Program-made: the position numbers and the translations under genes
Shown here: in pieces, positions 50,707 through 60,076 of the stretch
Position numbering within the stretch: position 1 is the stretch's first letter
Layout of the letters: the number at the start of each line of letters is the position of its first letter
NCBI RefSeq assembly: GCF_014199685.1
Contig: NZ_JACHNZ010000005.1
Span: 45,233 to 109,232, forward strand
Origin: Sphingosinicella soli
Lineage (GTDB): Bacteria > Pseudomonadota > Alphaproteobacteria > Sphingomonadales > Sphingomonadaceae
Length of the DNA stretch: 64,000 nucleotides
Direction: 5' to 3'
The notes under the pieces: model-generated
The model's input: only the letters and a program-made list of their open reading frames with translations
What the model was told of the DNA's origin: nothing
The model's database searches: none

Positions 50707-50983
50707 GCTCAGGACTTCTGTGGTTGCCGCCCGTGATGCAAGAGGGTTTCTGACCTTCTGAACTGGTGATTGAGTGCGGTCTTCTGTCAGGCCTTGATTG
50801 CGGCGCTTTCAGAAGCCGCTGGCCGGTATGGTGATCCGCGGATCAGGTCCAAATCTGGGCACCTCCAAAAACCCTTGGCCAATCGGGGCGTGATTTGATT
50901 CACTCGGCCAGACGAACCCTCAGGTAAAGTTCCACGGTGTAAATCCCTCATCCCTCCCCGCCAGCATTGCGAAAAAGGAAAAA

Positions 50984-51465
50984 GTGGACGACTTTTACGC
51001 CGCCCGCAGCAACACTACGCCGCCGCTACCGTGGTCTAATTTTGCACCGCCGTTCTCATACAAGGCACTTGCCGAGCTCGGCAAGGCGATGAAGACGGCG
51101 TTCCTGTGCCGCTACCTGCACGACGAGGCCCTGCGCCGCGAAATCAACGAGGGGCTGAACGTCGTCGAGACCTGGAACTCGGCCAACGGTTTCATCTTTT
51201 TCGGCCGGGGCGGCGAGGTCGCATCGAACCGGCTCGACGAGCAGCAGACATCGGTCGCGGCGCTGCACCTCCTCCAGTCCTGCCTGGTGTACGTCAACAC
51301 GCTGATGCTCCAGCGCGTTCTTGCCGAGGAGCGTTGGCGCGGGCGCATGACCGCAGCGGATGAGCGCGGCTTAACCCGCTCATCTGGGCGCATGTCAGCC
51401 CGTATGGTGCGTTCGACCTGAATATGGAGCGGCGGCTCGACATCGAGGCCAGGATCGCCGCGTGA
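50984..51465 (+). pseudogene. Tn3-family transposase C-terminus, frameshifted
   Basis: Reads [57 protein letters not shown] and [18 protein letters not shown], the conserved C-terminal domain of Tn3 transposases with the catalytic Glu. Near 51372 a single-base loss shifts the frame. The next frame continues [20 protein letters not shown] to TGA 51465. The first ~850 codons are missing. Confidence 0.88.
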
Positions 51466-51554
51466 CCCTCGGCGTACCCAGCCACTCTTTACAAAAAGCG
51501 CATTTCGTCAAGAGTGACGCCGACGGCAAGGCAATGCGCCCAAGGGAACACAGC

Positions 51555-52076
51555 ATGGCCGAGAAAGCGATCAACCGGCAAAATGTAAAGAGTGACACGG
51601 ATACGGCCGCCGATGCCCACGAACGCCGCAAGGATTTCCTGACGGCAGCCGAGATCGACCGCCTGCTCAATGCCGCCAAGGCCGGACGGCATGGGCCACG
51701 CGATCACCTGCTCGTGCTCATGATGTATCGTCATGGCCTGCGTGTCAGCGAGGCGATCGGCCTACGCCGCGACGAGGTCGACCTTGCCGTCGCGCGGCTC
51801 TGGGTGCGTCGTCTGAAGAACGGCCTGTCGGTCGAACAGCCGATCGCGGGCGACGAACTGCGCGCGATCAGGCGGTACCTCGGCGCGCGCGACGATCACC
51901 TGCCCTGGCTGTTCGTGTCCGAGCGTGGGGCGCAACTGGGCCCCAGTGCATTATTGGGACACAGATTCACGGTAGCGTTTTGCAACCCGGTCATGAAGAG
52001 CCAATTTTCAGCGGCAAATAGCCATCAGCGTCGAAGTTGCTGCTATCCGACCAGACATAATCACCGGTCAGGTTGA
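51555..52076 (+). pseudogene. Tyrosine recombinase/integrase, C-terminally truncated
   Basis: ATG 51555 with [20 protein letters not shown], then [20 protein letters not shown] (first catalytic Arg), [17 protein letters not shown] and [11 protein letters not shown]. Homology ends at about 51945, before the HxxR and Tyr active-site boxes, and unrelated sequence follows. FimB/FimE-like recombinases of this kind are common in sphingomonad plasmids. Inactive. Confidence 0.85.
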
Positions 52077-52200
52077 TGTTGATCCCAGCCCAGCGGCGAT
52101 AGCTGGCGCAGCGCCTCTTCGTGATCCGCTACCCCACGGAGTTTGAGCGCGCCAACGGCACGGTCAAGATACCGGTAATTGAACAGGATTCTCGCTGCGG
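51991..52200 (-). pseudogene. Second Tn3-family transposase C-terminal tail, frameshifted
   Basis: Minus strand reads RILFNYRYLDRAVGALKLRG then LRQLSPLGW. A one-base shift is then needed to continue [15 protein letters not shown] to TGA 51991-51993. The pattern (N-x-RYLD, LSPLG-x-x-x-IN-x-x-G-x-Y) is the extreme C-terminus of Tn3-type TnpA. It is on the opposite strand from the fragment at 50984 and belongs to another subgroup. The truncated integrase frame runs antisense through it. Confidence 0.7.
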
Positions 52201-52206
52201 TGGCTA

Positions 52207-53373
52207 ATACCAAGGCTCGTTGATCATGACCCATGCGCCCATTGGCGCAGTCCGATGGACATGATGCGCCATGGCTGATCGGTGAGGCGGTTCCAGGCGA
52301 AGCAGCAATGGTCGAGGATGTCGTCGTAGGATTTGAAGATGCGGTTCGACAGCCAGTTATCGCGCATGAACTGCCAGACGTTTTCGACCGGGTTCAGCTC
52401 GGGGCATTTGACCGGGAGCGGCAGCAGCGTGATGTTGGCGGGGATGACGAGCCCGGCCGAGAGATGCCAGCCCGCCTGATCGAGCAGCAGCACGGCGTGC
52501 GCGCCCGGGGCCACGGTGGCGGCGACCTCGGCGAGGTGCAGCGTCATCCCTTCGGTGTTGCAGCGCGGCAGCACCAGCGCGGCGCCCTTGCCCTCGGCCG
52601 GACAGATCGCGCCGTAGATATAGGCCGACGCGGTGCGCTGATCCTTGGGCGCCGAGGGCCGCGTCCCGCGTTTCGCCCAGCGCCGGGTGATGCCGTTCTT
52701 CTGGCCGACCCGCGCCTCGTCCTGCCACCACAGCTCTATGGGTGTGCCGCGCGGGAGCGCCGCCCGGATCGCTGCCACTTGGGCGGGGAAGTTTTTTTAA
52801 ATGCCGGGATCGTCTCGGCCTCCTGCGCATGATGGCGTGGCCGCGCCGACAGCTTGCGGTAGCCCATGGCGCGAAGCTCGCGGCCCAGCGTCTGCGGGCT
52901 GATCGACACCGCGAACTCGTCCTGGACCCACTGAACGAGATCGACCAGCCGCCAGCGCACAACGCCGTGCGCCGCCGGGATGGGGCCGCGCTCGACAGCC
53001 GCCGCCAGCGCTGCCCTCTGGCTGGCGTCGAGCCGCGGGCGACCCCCGGGCGCTTTGCCGTCGATCAGTCCATCGGGTCCGTCGCGGTTGAACCGCAGCA
53101 CCCAGTCCCGAACCGTCTGCAAGCCGACGCCGCCGACAAGCGCCGCCGCGCTCCGGCTGCCACCACCGTAAATCGCCGCCAGCGACAAAAGCCGGCGGAC
53201 CTGTCCGGCATCGCGGCTCCCATGAGCCAGCCGCCGCACTGCCGCCGCCGTAAAATCACCCCGCAACCCAACCGCCGCCGCCATCGCAACCTCCCTCAGA
53301 ACAGGAGTGTTGAATCACATCAGCAACCGATTGGGAATCGTCCGCGTGAGTCAGAGTCCGCAATCGTTGGTAT
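52207..53373 (-). mobile_element. Complete IS630-family insertion sequence
   Basis: About 1.17 kb bounded by ATACCAA (52207-52213) and its inverted copy TTGGTAT (53367-53373), with partial similarity over ~23 bp. TA dinucleotides flank both sides (52205-52206, 53374-53375), as expected for IS630/Tc1-type insertion. It contains one transposase gene in two overlapping frames. Confidence 0.82.
52224..53284 (-). CDS. tnpA: IS630-family transposase made by probable -1 frameshift
   Basis: Frame 1 (53284 to about 52795) encodes the N-terminal HTH part (GDFTAAAVRRLAHGSRDAGQ, QTVRDWVLRFNRDGPDGLID, SPQTLGRELRAMGYRKL). At a run of seven A on the coding strand (52792-52798) a -1 slip after PAFKK continues in frame 2: NFPAQVAAIRAALPRG. 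The second part carries the DDE residues in LWWQDEARVG, VLLLDQAGWH and LNPVENVW. Total about 353 residues, the normal IS630 size. A sequencing indel in the A-run is the alternative. Confidence 0.85.
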
Positions 53374-53630
53374 TACAATCGAGATAGGCGGCCCACGACG
53401 CTATTGCGGAATGATCATACATTACGCCCGCCCGCCAAGGCGCGCGCAGCAAGCTGCGACATTAGAATCTCCGGTGAATCAGCGCCCTCAGGGCTCGCCA
53501 AATTATTACTAGCCGGCACTCCGAAACGCTAGAGAAGCCTGCAAAAACGACGAAAATATTATCCCGCCGATGGCGTCCCCGACCACCAGTCGCTCATTGG
53601 GCACAAACATCACTGACCAAGCCACTATAG

Positions 53631-53890
53631 ACACGCTGCACGGTCAGCGCGACATTACCAAGGCGGGATCCTGCCACGCTTACCAACAACCTGACCTACC
53701 GCGCGATCATCAGCGTCTATACCGGCCCGGAAGACACCATCACCGCCCTAACCGATGACGGCATCGACGAACTCAAAGACATGCTCAGGGACGCGCGCGT
53801 ATCACGCCCGAAACTTGGCACGCCTTCCTCGACGACTTCGTCGATGACGCAGAACTCGCCGCCCGCATCAAGGCCCAGTCTCCGCGGTAA
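53631..53890 (+). pseudogene. Unknown small protein gene, frameshifted
   Basis: From about 53631 the frame reads ATLTNNLTYRAIISVYTGPE, DTITALTDDGIDELKDMLRD. At 53800-53806 (a CGCGCGCG-like run) two extra bases shift the frame. The continuation RITPETWHAFLDDFVDDAEL, AARIKAQSPR ends at TAA 53888-53890. The joined sequence looks like a genuine acidic small protein of plasmid or phage origin; I do not recognise the family. No start codon is visible. The gap 53376-53630 shows nothing. Confidence 0.45.
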
Positions 53891-53901
53891 CAACCGGTCG
53901 G

Positions 53902-54052
53902 TTATTGTCCAACCGCGTCGAGCGCATGTTCGGCAAGCTCAAGCAACAGCGCCGCATCGCAACACGTTACGACAAGACCGTCCTCTCGTTCGAGAGCTTC
54001 CTCAACCTGGCAGTCGCACGCCTATGACTGAAGTCCTTTGTCAACATGGCCT
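53902..54052 (+). pseudogene. IS5-family (IS427-type) transposase tail
   Basis: Reads [40 protein letters not shown], then TGA at 54025-54027 where relatives have Trp, then LKSFVNMA and TAA at 54050-54052. It is the conserved C-terminus with the catalytic Glu region (NRVERMF). The rest is lost. The IS end forms the 3' end of the convergent aldolase gene. Confidence 0.82.
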
Positions 54053-55110
54053 AACCGGTAACGATCAGGCGGGATAAGGCCCCTCTCTTTTGCCATGGAA
54101 AGAGCAGTATCCTCGATCATGTCTTCCTGCCCCCCGATCATCTTCTTGCGCGCCAACTCAAGCAGGAGATCGCGCGCGGGCAAGCCGTATTTGCGCTGCG
54201 CTTCCTTGGCTTGGTACAGGAACGTCGAATATACGCCGGCAAAACCCAAGGTTATCGAATCCCGGTCGGCTCGCGGAGGACTCGGCATGATTGGAAGCAC
54301 CCGATCCTCTGCGACGTCCATCAACTTGAACAGGCTTACTCCGGTCTCGATCCCCAATCGCTCGCACACCGCGGCAAACAGCTCCAAGGGCGTGTTGCCG
54401 GCGCCGGCGCCCAGTCCCGCCGCCGATCCGTCAACTCGATCGGCACCTGCCGCCACCGCAGCTAGCGAATTGGCAACTCCCATGCCCAAGTTATGATGAG
54501 CGTGAAAGCCGATCTGCGTTTCCGTCTGCAATGCGCTGCGCAGCCCGGAGATCCGTCCAGTCACATCATCAGGCAGCATGTAACCCGCTGAATCGACACA
54601 ATAAATGGTCTGAGCGCCGTAGCGTTCTATCAGAAGCGCCTGCTCCACCAGATTCTCGGTTGGCGTCATGTGGGCCATCATCAGGAAGCCGACGGTATCC
54701 AGGCCAAGCTTGCGGCCGAGACCGATGTGCTGTTCGGTAACATCCGCTTCAGTACAATGTGCTGCGACATGCACGCAACCCGCCCCGGAATCGGCAGCCA
54801 TCCGCAATTCGTCTAACGTTCCGATGCCGGGTACATGCAGAACCGAAATCGTGGCGTTCTTTACGTGCGCGGCAACCGCCGATATGTATTCCTGATCGGA
54901 ATGGAGGCCGCGACCGTAGTTGAGCGACGACCCTCCCAGCCCGTCTCCATGCGTGACTTGTATCAACGGCACACCTGCCTCGTCCAGGCCAGAGGCGATG
55001 TCGATCATCTGTTCAATCGTAATCTGATGACGCATGGAGTGCATTCCATCGCGCAGACACATGTCGTGCAGCTTGACCTTGCGGCCCTTCACCTGATCTT
55101 CAAGAAGCAT
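54022..55110 (-). CDS. mhpE: 4-hydroxy-2-oxovalerate aldolase
   Basis: 362 residues, DmpG/BphI/MhpE-type metal aldolase cleaving 4-hydroxy-2-oxovalerate to pyruvate and acetaldehyde. [15 protein letters not shown] at 15-29 holds the catalytic Arg-Asp and His, [14 protein letters not shown] is the substrate loop, and [14 protein letters not shown] has the metal histidines. It partners with the acylating acetaldehyde dehydrogenase encoded just upstream (11-bp overlap), forming the channelling complex. The last ~11 residues (after PPDRY) are read antisense from the IS5 tail, so the native C-terminus was replaced; catalytic residues are untouched. Confidence 0.93.
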   Translation of the reverse strand: MLLEDQVKGRKVKLHDMCLRDGMHSMRHQITIEQMIDIASGLDEAGVPLIQVTHGDGLGGSSLNYGRGLHSDQEYISAVAAHVKNATISVLHVPGIGTLDELRMAADSGAGCVHVAAHCTEADVTEQHIGLGRKLGLDTVGFLMMAHMTPTENLVEQALLIERYGAQTIYCVDSAGYMLPDDVTGRISGLRSALQTETQIGFHAHHNLGMGVANSLAAVAAGADRVDGSAAGLGAGAGNTPLELFAAVCERLGIETGVSLFKLMDVAEDRVLPIMPSPPRADRDSITLGFAGVYSTFLYQAKEAQRKYGLPARDLLLELARKKMIGGQEDMIEDTALSMAKERGLIPPDRYRLGHVDKGLQS

Positions 55111-56026
55111 TTAGGTTCTCCGTTTGCACGGCAAGCTTGAACTTGCCGGCGAGTATGTCACGTGCGAACATGTCGGCAGTGCGGGATGCAGCTGCGGTCA
55201 TTATATCGAGATTTCCGGCATACTTCGGAAGGAAATCACCCAATCCTTCGACCTCAAGAAAGATCGAAACCTTCCGTCCCTCGAAAGTCGGACCGTTCTT
55301 CAGCCGGTAACCCGGTACATATTCCTGCACAGCCGAGATCATTTCGAGGACGGACGCTGTGATAGTGTCCCGGTCTGGCTCTGTGGTGGTTTCGCAATAA
55401 ACCGTATCTCGCATGATAAGCGGAGGTTCGGCCGGATTTATGACGACGATGGCCTTGCCCTTTGTTGCGCCTCCAACATTGGCAACTGCCGCAGACGTCG
55501 TGCGAGTGAATTCGTCAATGTTCTTGCGTGTTCCCAGCCCGATCGATTTCGACGCCACCGTGGCAATGATCTCGGCATAGTCCACTGCCTGGACTCTGCT
55601 CACCGCCTTGACGATTGGAATCGTGGCTTGCCCCGCGCAAGTCACCATGTTGACGTTTCTCACTTGCTGACCGGCTAGCTCCTCCAAGTTAACCGAAGGG
55701 ACGCAAAGAGGCCCGATCGCGGCCGGGGTCAAATCGATCACCAGCAGCCCCAACGCGTTCAGCTTGCGGTTGTTCTCCGGGTGCACATAGGCCGACGTTG
55801 CATCAAACGCAATTTGGACCCTGTCATCGATGATGTGAGGCAAAAGACCGTCGACACCGTCGGACGTGGTCTTGAGGCCCAGCGCTCGCGCGCGTGACAA
55901 GCCTTCGGAAGCGGCCTCGATGCCGACCATCCAAACTGGTTCGAGAACCTCGGAACGGAGCAGTTTGTAAAGCAGATCAGTGCCGATGTTACCCGGACCG
56001 ATAATTGCACATCTAACTTTTTCCAT
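55100..56026 (-). CDS. mhpF: Acetaldehyde dehydrogenase (acylating)
   Basis: 308 residues from ATG 56026. NAD-binding [15 protein letters not shown] at the N-terminus, [15 protein letters not shown], nucleophile Cys130 in [26 protein letters not shown] middle and ALEVEGLG-type end (here [16 protein letters not shown]). Converts channelled acetaldehyde plus CoA to acetyl-CoA. Overlaps the aldolase gene by 11 bases. It lies 41 bp after the hydratase stop. All catalytic features are present. Confidence 0.93.
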   Translation of the reverse strand: MEKVRCAIIGPGNIGTDLLYKLLRSEVLEPVWMVGIEAASEGLSRARALGLKTTSDGVDGLLPHIIDDRVQIAFDATSAYVHPENNRKLNALGLLVIDLTPAAIGPLCVPSVNLEELAGQQVRNVNMVTCAGQATIPIVKAVSRVQAVDYAEIIATVASKSIGLGTRKNIDEFTRTTSAAVANVGGATKGKAIVVINPAEPPLIMRDTVYCETTTEPDRDTITASVLEMISAVQEYVPGYRLKNGPTFEGRKVSIFLEVEGLGDFLPKYAGNLDIMTAAASRTADMFARDILAGKFKLAVQTENLNAS

Positions 56027-56067
56027 TATAATACTCGCTCGCTGGAATTTAAGGGGTGGATGGCGGC

Positions 56068-56901
56068 TCACCTAAGAAACGTCGGCCTTTCGTTTCGTCC
56101 ACCAGTGATTTTTTTGAATGTGAGGTCGCATGTTCCCAAGCCACCCGTGACAGTGAGCCGAAGGTGGTCCCCATCGCATATATCGATCATCGGCCCCAGT
56201 GCGCCAGACAGAATTGTTTCCCCGGCCCTGAATGGAATCCCGAAGCGGCCAAGGGTGTTCGCGAGCCAGGCGACGGAATTGAGGGGTGATCCCTGCACTG
56301 CGGCGCCCATCCCGGTCGAGACGAGCTGACCGTTGCGCTCGATCTTCATGGCGACAGAAGACAGTTCGATTTGCGACGGATCGGCCTTTTCCATGCCGAG
56401 CGCGAACACTCCACAAGAAGCATTGTCGGCGACCGTGTCCTGAATCTTGATGTCCCATTCTCTGATCCGACTATCAACGATTTCAAAGCACGCCGTGACG
56501 TATTCGGTCGCGTCGAGCACATCTGCGGCAGTAACTCCGGGCCCGACGAGATCGCGTTTAAGAACGAAAGCGATTTCACCTTCGGCCTTGGGTTGGATCA
56601 GCATCCCAAGGTCGATGGTCGCTCCGTCGGCGACGAGCATGGCATCGGTGAGCTGCCCGAAATCGGGCTCGAACACGCCAATCGCGTCCTGCACAACTTT
56701 TGACGTTACGCCTATCTTCTTGCCGACGATTTTCTCGCCGCTCTGCAGACGGCGATCTATCATCCGTTCCTGAACCCGATAGGCGTCGACGATATCCATG
56801 CCTGGGTTGCGATCACGTAGATTGGGCACCGTCACACCTGCAACGTGAGCTTCATACAGCTCATCGCCAAGCGAAGTAATGATCGATTCTCTAAGCGCCA
56901 T
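56068..56901 (-). CDS. mhpD: 2-oxopent-4-enoate hydratase (FAH-type decarboxylase/hydratase fold)
   Basis: 277 residues of the hydratase/4-oxalocrotonate decarboxylase family: [38 protein letters not shown], the metal site in [15 protein letters not shown] with two Glu, [15 protein letters not shown], and [18 protein letters not shown]. It hydrates 2-hydroxypenta-2,4-dienoate to 4-hydroxy-2-oxovalerate, feeding the two following genes. Gene order hydratase, dehydrogenase, aldolase is the classical meta-cleavage order. Oxalocrotonate decarboxylase is the close alternative. Confidence 0.88.
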   Translation of the reverse strand: MALRESIITSLGDELYEAHVAGVTVPNLRDRNPGMDIVDAYRVQERMIDRRLQSGEKIVGKKIGVTSKVVQDAIGVFEPDFGQLTDAMLVADGATIDLGMLIQPKAEGEIAFVLKRDLVGPGVTAADVLDATEYVTACFEIVDSRIREWDIKIQDTVADNASCGVFALGMEKADPSQIELSSVAMKIERNGQLVSTGMGAAVQGSPLNSVAWLANTLGRFGIPFRAGETILSGALGPMIDICDGDHLRLTVTGGLGTCDLTFKKITGGRNERPTFLR

Positions 56902-57008
56902 GTCTGGTTGGTTCCCTCAATCGCCTGGTCCTAGAAAGCTCGGGCCGGGAAGCGCTCCGGGACGTCCCTGCCTCGTCCGCGTCAGCGGGTCGTTCGATGC
57001 CCGAAATG

Positions 57009-58613
57009 TCACCACACCCTGGATTCCCACAACCGCTTGGCAATAATCTGAGCTTGGATTTCTGCCGCGCCTTCGAAGATACTGAGAATACGGGCGTCGC
57101 ACAAGACGCGGCTGATCTCGAACTCGAGCGAATAGCCGTTGCCTCCGTGAACCTGCAGCGCGGCGTCGGCATTGGACCAGGCGGCGCGGGCGGCCAAGAG
57201 CTTGGCCATGCCCGCCTCGATGTCGCAGCGTTTGCCCGAATCCTTCGCGCGCGCAGCATAGTAGGTTAGTTCGCGCGCCATGACGAAGTCTGCTAGGCTC
57301 ATCGCGAGTTTATCGCTCACGCGCGGGAAGTGGATGATGCTCTTGCCGAACTGCCTGCGATTGATCGCGTAATCCACCCCGAGTTCCAGTGAACGGCGGG
57401 CAACACCTACCGCCCGCGCAGCGGTCTGGATTCGGGCGCTCTCAAACGTGGACATCAGCTGTTTGAAGCCCTTGCCCTGCTCGCCTCCCAGTAACGCATC
57501 GGGGGGCGCGCGCATACCGTCGAAGGACAGTGCATACTCCCGCATACCCCGGTAGCCGAGCACGTTGATCTCGCTGCCCCACATGCCCGCGGCCGGGAAC
57601 GGATTGTCCACGGTGCCGCGGGGCTTTGGCACCAGCAGCATGGACAGGCCACCGTGACCCTTGGCATCCGGTATAGTGCGGACAAGCAGCGTCATCAGAT
57701 CCGAGCGGCTGGCGTGAGTAATCCAGGTCTTTGCGCCATCGATGACCCATTCGCCACTGGCTTCCTTACCCGCACGGGTGGCGAGGCTGCCGAGGTCCGA
57801 TCCGACGTCCGGCTCCGTGAACACGGCGCACGGCAGTACTTCACCACTGGCGATTTTCGGCAGCCACAGGGCTTTCTGATTGGCTGTGCCCCCCAGCATG
57901 ATCAATTCGCCAGCGATCTCGGAGCGTGTCCCAAGGGATCCGGCCCCGATCCACCCGCGAGACAACTCTTCCGTCACCAGGCACATCACCTGCTTGCCGA
58001 GGCCGAGACCACCAAACTCTTCGGGAAGGCACACGCCGAATGTTCCAAGGTCTGCCATAGCCTGTACCGTCGCATCGGGGATCAGATCATTCGCGAGATG
58101 CCACTTGTGGGCGTGAGGAAGGATCTCGGCTTCGGTGAACCGGCGGAATTGGTCCCGAATGGCATCGAGACTTTCATCATGAAACGTTTCCGACGGCCAC
58201 TGCCCATCTGCTAATGCCATTGCCAGGGACCCGCGTATGGCGGCGCGATCGCAGTTTAGAAAGTCTGCGGCCCCCAAGGCAAGTGCATGCACCGCGTCTT
58301 CAATACCCAGGTCAATCGGCCGAAAGATCTCGTTCTGCCCCATCGGAAGGCCGCCGATCAGCTGCGCGATGGTTTCGGCGAAGGCAAGATCCGCTACTTG
58401 GCTGTCCAGCGGATTGGCAGCGCCATTGCGTTCCATCCAGGTCGCCAAAGAGTCGAGGGCGACGACGCTGGTCGCTACCCAGGCAAAACCGTGAGCAGCG
58501 CGTTGCTCCACGTCGATTGGGATCGTTTCAAGGCGTGTCCGCAAGGCGGCGAGTGCGGCGTTGTAGAAGACCCACGAGGCGTCCAACGCCTTTCTAAAGC
58601 TCGAACCCAACAT
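57009..58613 (-). CDS. mcd: (2S)-methylsuccinyl-CoA dehydrogenase-like flavoprotein
   Basis: 534 residues, longer than ordinary acyl-CoA dehydrogenases because of a ~130-residue N-terminal extension, as in Mcd of the ethylmalonyl-CoA pathway. The core shows LPEEFGGLGLGKQVMCLVTE, SLGTRSEIAGELIMLGGT, VFTEPDVGSDLGSLATRA, WITHASRSDLMTLL, LGYRGMREYALSFDGMR, STFESARIQTAARAVGVA and FEGAAEIQAQ with the FAD-region glutamate. These blocks match Mcd specifically. It oxidises methylsuccinyl-CoA to mesaconyl-C1-CoA. ATG 58613 shares one base with the stop of the Mct-like gene. Confidence 0.82.
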   Translation of the reverse strand: MLGSSFRKALDASWVFYNAALAALRTRLETIPIDVEQRAAHGFAWVATSVVALDSLATWMERNGAANPLDSQVADLAFAETIAQLIGGLPMGQNEIFRPIDLGIEDAVHALALGAADFLNCDRAAIRGSLAMALADGQWPSETFHDESLDAIRDQFRRFTEAEILPHAHKWHLANDLIPDATVQAMADLGTFGVCLPEEFGGLGLGKQVMCLVTEELSRGWIGAGSLGTRSEIAGELIMLGGTANQKALWLPKIASGEVLPCAVFTEPDVGSDLGSLATRAGKEASGEWVIDGAKTWITHASRSDLMTLLVRTIPDAKGHGGLSMLLVPKPRGTVDNPFPAAGMWGSEINVLGYRGMREYALSFDGMRAPPDALLGGEQGKGFKQLMSTFESARIQTAARAVGVARRSLELGVDYAINRRQFGKSIIHFPRVSDKLAMSLADFVMARELTYYAARAKDSGKRCDIEAGMAKLLAARAAWSNADAALQVHGGNGYSLEFEISRVLCDARILSIFEGAAEIQAQIIAKRLWESRVW

Positions 58614-59809
58614 CAGGCGATGCCCACGATCTTTTGGTCAATGAGTTCGGCAATGGTTCCGCTCGACAGACCGAGCCGTTCCGCCAATACTTCCTCCGAA
58701 TGCTGTCCGATGCGCGGTGCCGGTGCAGGCTCTCTTCGCTCCGATAGCGGGACGGTCGCGAAGCTGCCCGCTGCGGGATAGTTGAAACCGGAGGGGTTCG
58801 GCGCTTCACCAAAGATCGGATTGTTGACAACAAGCTCCGGGTCATTCGCGGCGTCGAGCATTGTGCGGTAACTTGAATGCATTACGCCGGCGGCATCGAG
58901 TGCAACAGCCAAATTCGCATGGGATCGGCTCGCGACCGCAGCTTCGAAAAGAGGGAACAGCGCATCGCGGTGGACGAATCGCAAGCCATCGTCCTTCGCG
59001 AAGCTCACCCCGCGGGCGGCCTCGACAGCGGCCACTGCGTCTGCAAGATTCAATGCGGTCAGAAGGCCGGCCCACTGCCTTGGGGTCACCACCACTATCA
59101 TCGTGCGGACACCGTCTCCTGTTACGAAGTCACGCCCGAACAGGCCATAGATGGCATTGCCTAGGCGCGGCCTGTTCTCCCCGGTGTAAAGAACTTCTGC
59201 AATTCCGCCGAGGTTCGCGACAGTTCCAATCGCAACATCTGAGAGTGGAATTCGCACTTCACCGCCCTCACCGGTCACACCGCGCCTTTGGATCGCGGCA
59301 AGGAGGGCAAATGCGGCATAGGCACCCGCGATAAGGTCCCAGGCCGGCAGCACATGATTTATCGGCTCGGGCCCAAGCCCTGTCATCATCGGATAGCCGA
59401 CCCTGTTGTTGACCGTGTAATCTAGCGCGGGCGAACCATCGGCCCGCCCCATGATGCGCACGGTTACAAGATCGGCGCGTCCCTGCGCTAGTACCTCGTG
59501 CGAAAGAAAGCCGTCGAAAGGCAGGTTAGTGATGAATTGGCCAGTTTTCTGGATCAGTTCCTGCAATAGCTGGCGACCAGGCGCTGAACCCAAGTCGAGC
59601 GCGACCGAGCGCTTGGCGCGGTTTAGGTTTTCCCAATATAACGAATTATTGGCTTTCGTGACTGGCCAGCGGTGGAAATCCGATCCGCCGCCAATCTGGT
59701 CAACGCGAATCACCTCGGCACCCATCTGCGCGCAATAGAGTCCGGCTGACGGCGAGGCGACGAAAGATGACACCTCAATCATTGATAAACTGGAGAGCAG
59801 GCTGTACAT
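58613..59809 (-). CDS. mct: 2-methylfumaryl-CoA isomerase (mesaconyl-CoA C1-C4 CoA transferase)-like
   Basis: 398 residues, CaiB/BaiF family III. Blocks VIEVSSF-like start (MIEVSSFVASPSAGLYCAQM), GAEVIRVDQIGGGSDFHRWP, FITNLPFDGFLS, DLVTVRIMGRADGS, DYTVNN, NHVLPAWDL with catalytic Asp about 158, and RLGNAIYGLFGRDF follow Chloroflexus Mct rather than generic CoA transferases. Mct moves CoA within mesaconyl-CoA from C1 to C4. Start placed at ATG 59809, where homologues begin; ATG 59842 adds 11 residues. One-base overlap with the Mcd-like gene supports joint action; the hydratase for the next step is at 22.5 kb. Confidence 0.8.
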   Translation of the reverse strand: MYSLLSSLSMIEVSSFVASPSAGLYCAQMGAEVIRVDQIGGGSDFHRWPVTKANNSLYWENLNRAKRSVALDLGSAPGRQLLQELIQKTGQFITNLPFDGFLSHEVLAQGRADLVTVRIMGRADGSPALDYTVNNRVGYPMMTGLGPEPINHVLPAWDLIAGAYAAFALLAAIQRRGVTGEGGEVRIPLSDVAIGTVANLGGIAEVLYTGENRPRLGNAIYGLFGRDFVTGDGVRTMIVVVTPRQWAGLLTALNLADAVAAVEAARGVSFAKDDGLRFVHRDALFPLFEAAVASRSHANLAVALDAAGVMHSSYRTMLDAANDPELVVNNPIFGEAPNPSGFNYPAAGSFATVPLSERREPAPAPRIGQHSEEVLAERLGLSSGTIAELIDQKIVGIA

Positions 59810-60076
59810 TTGAATAAAGCATCCAGCTAAGCCTAATTTCATAGGCTATTGAAAAGACTGTCTTCTTTTGGTAGATTTTGACAAAAATTGGCCATTCCCA
59901 GATCTTGATCTCGAAATTCGTTGAGGGAGTCCCGAGGACTTTCCGAATTTAAACGCGCGGCCCCTGTGTTCCCAATATGCATCGAATGAAATTGCTCACG
60001 ACGCCCTCGATCGTAATGCCCGAAAACGTAAAACCCGCCCATTCGCGTTATACTACACCACCCCTTGGCGATAGCA

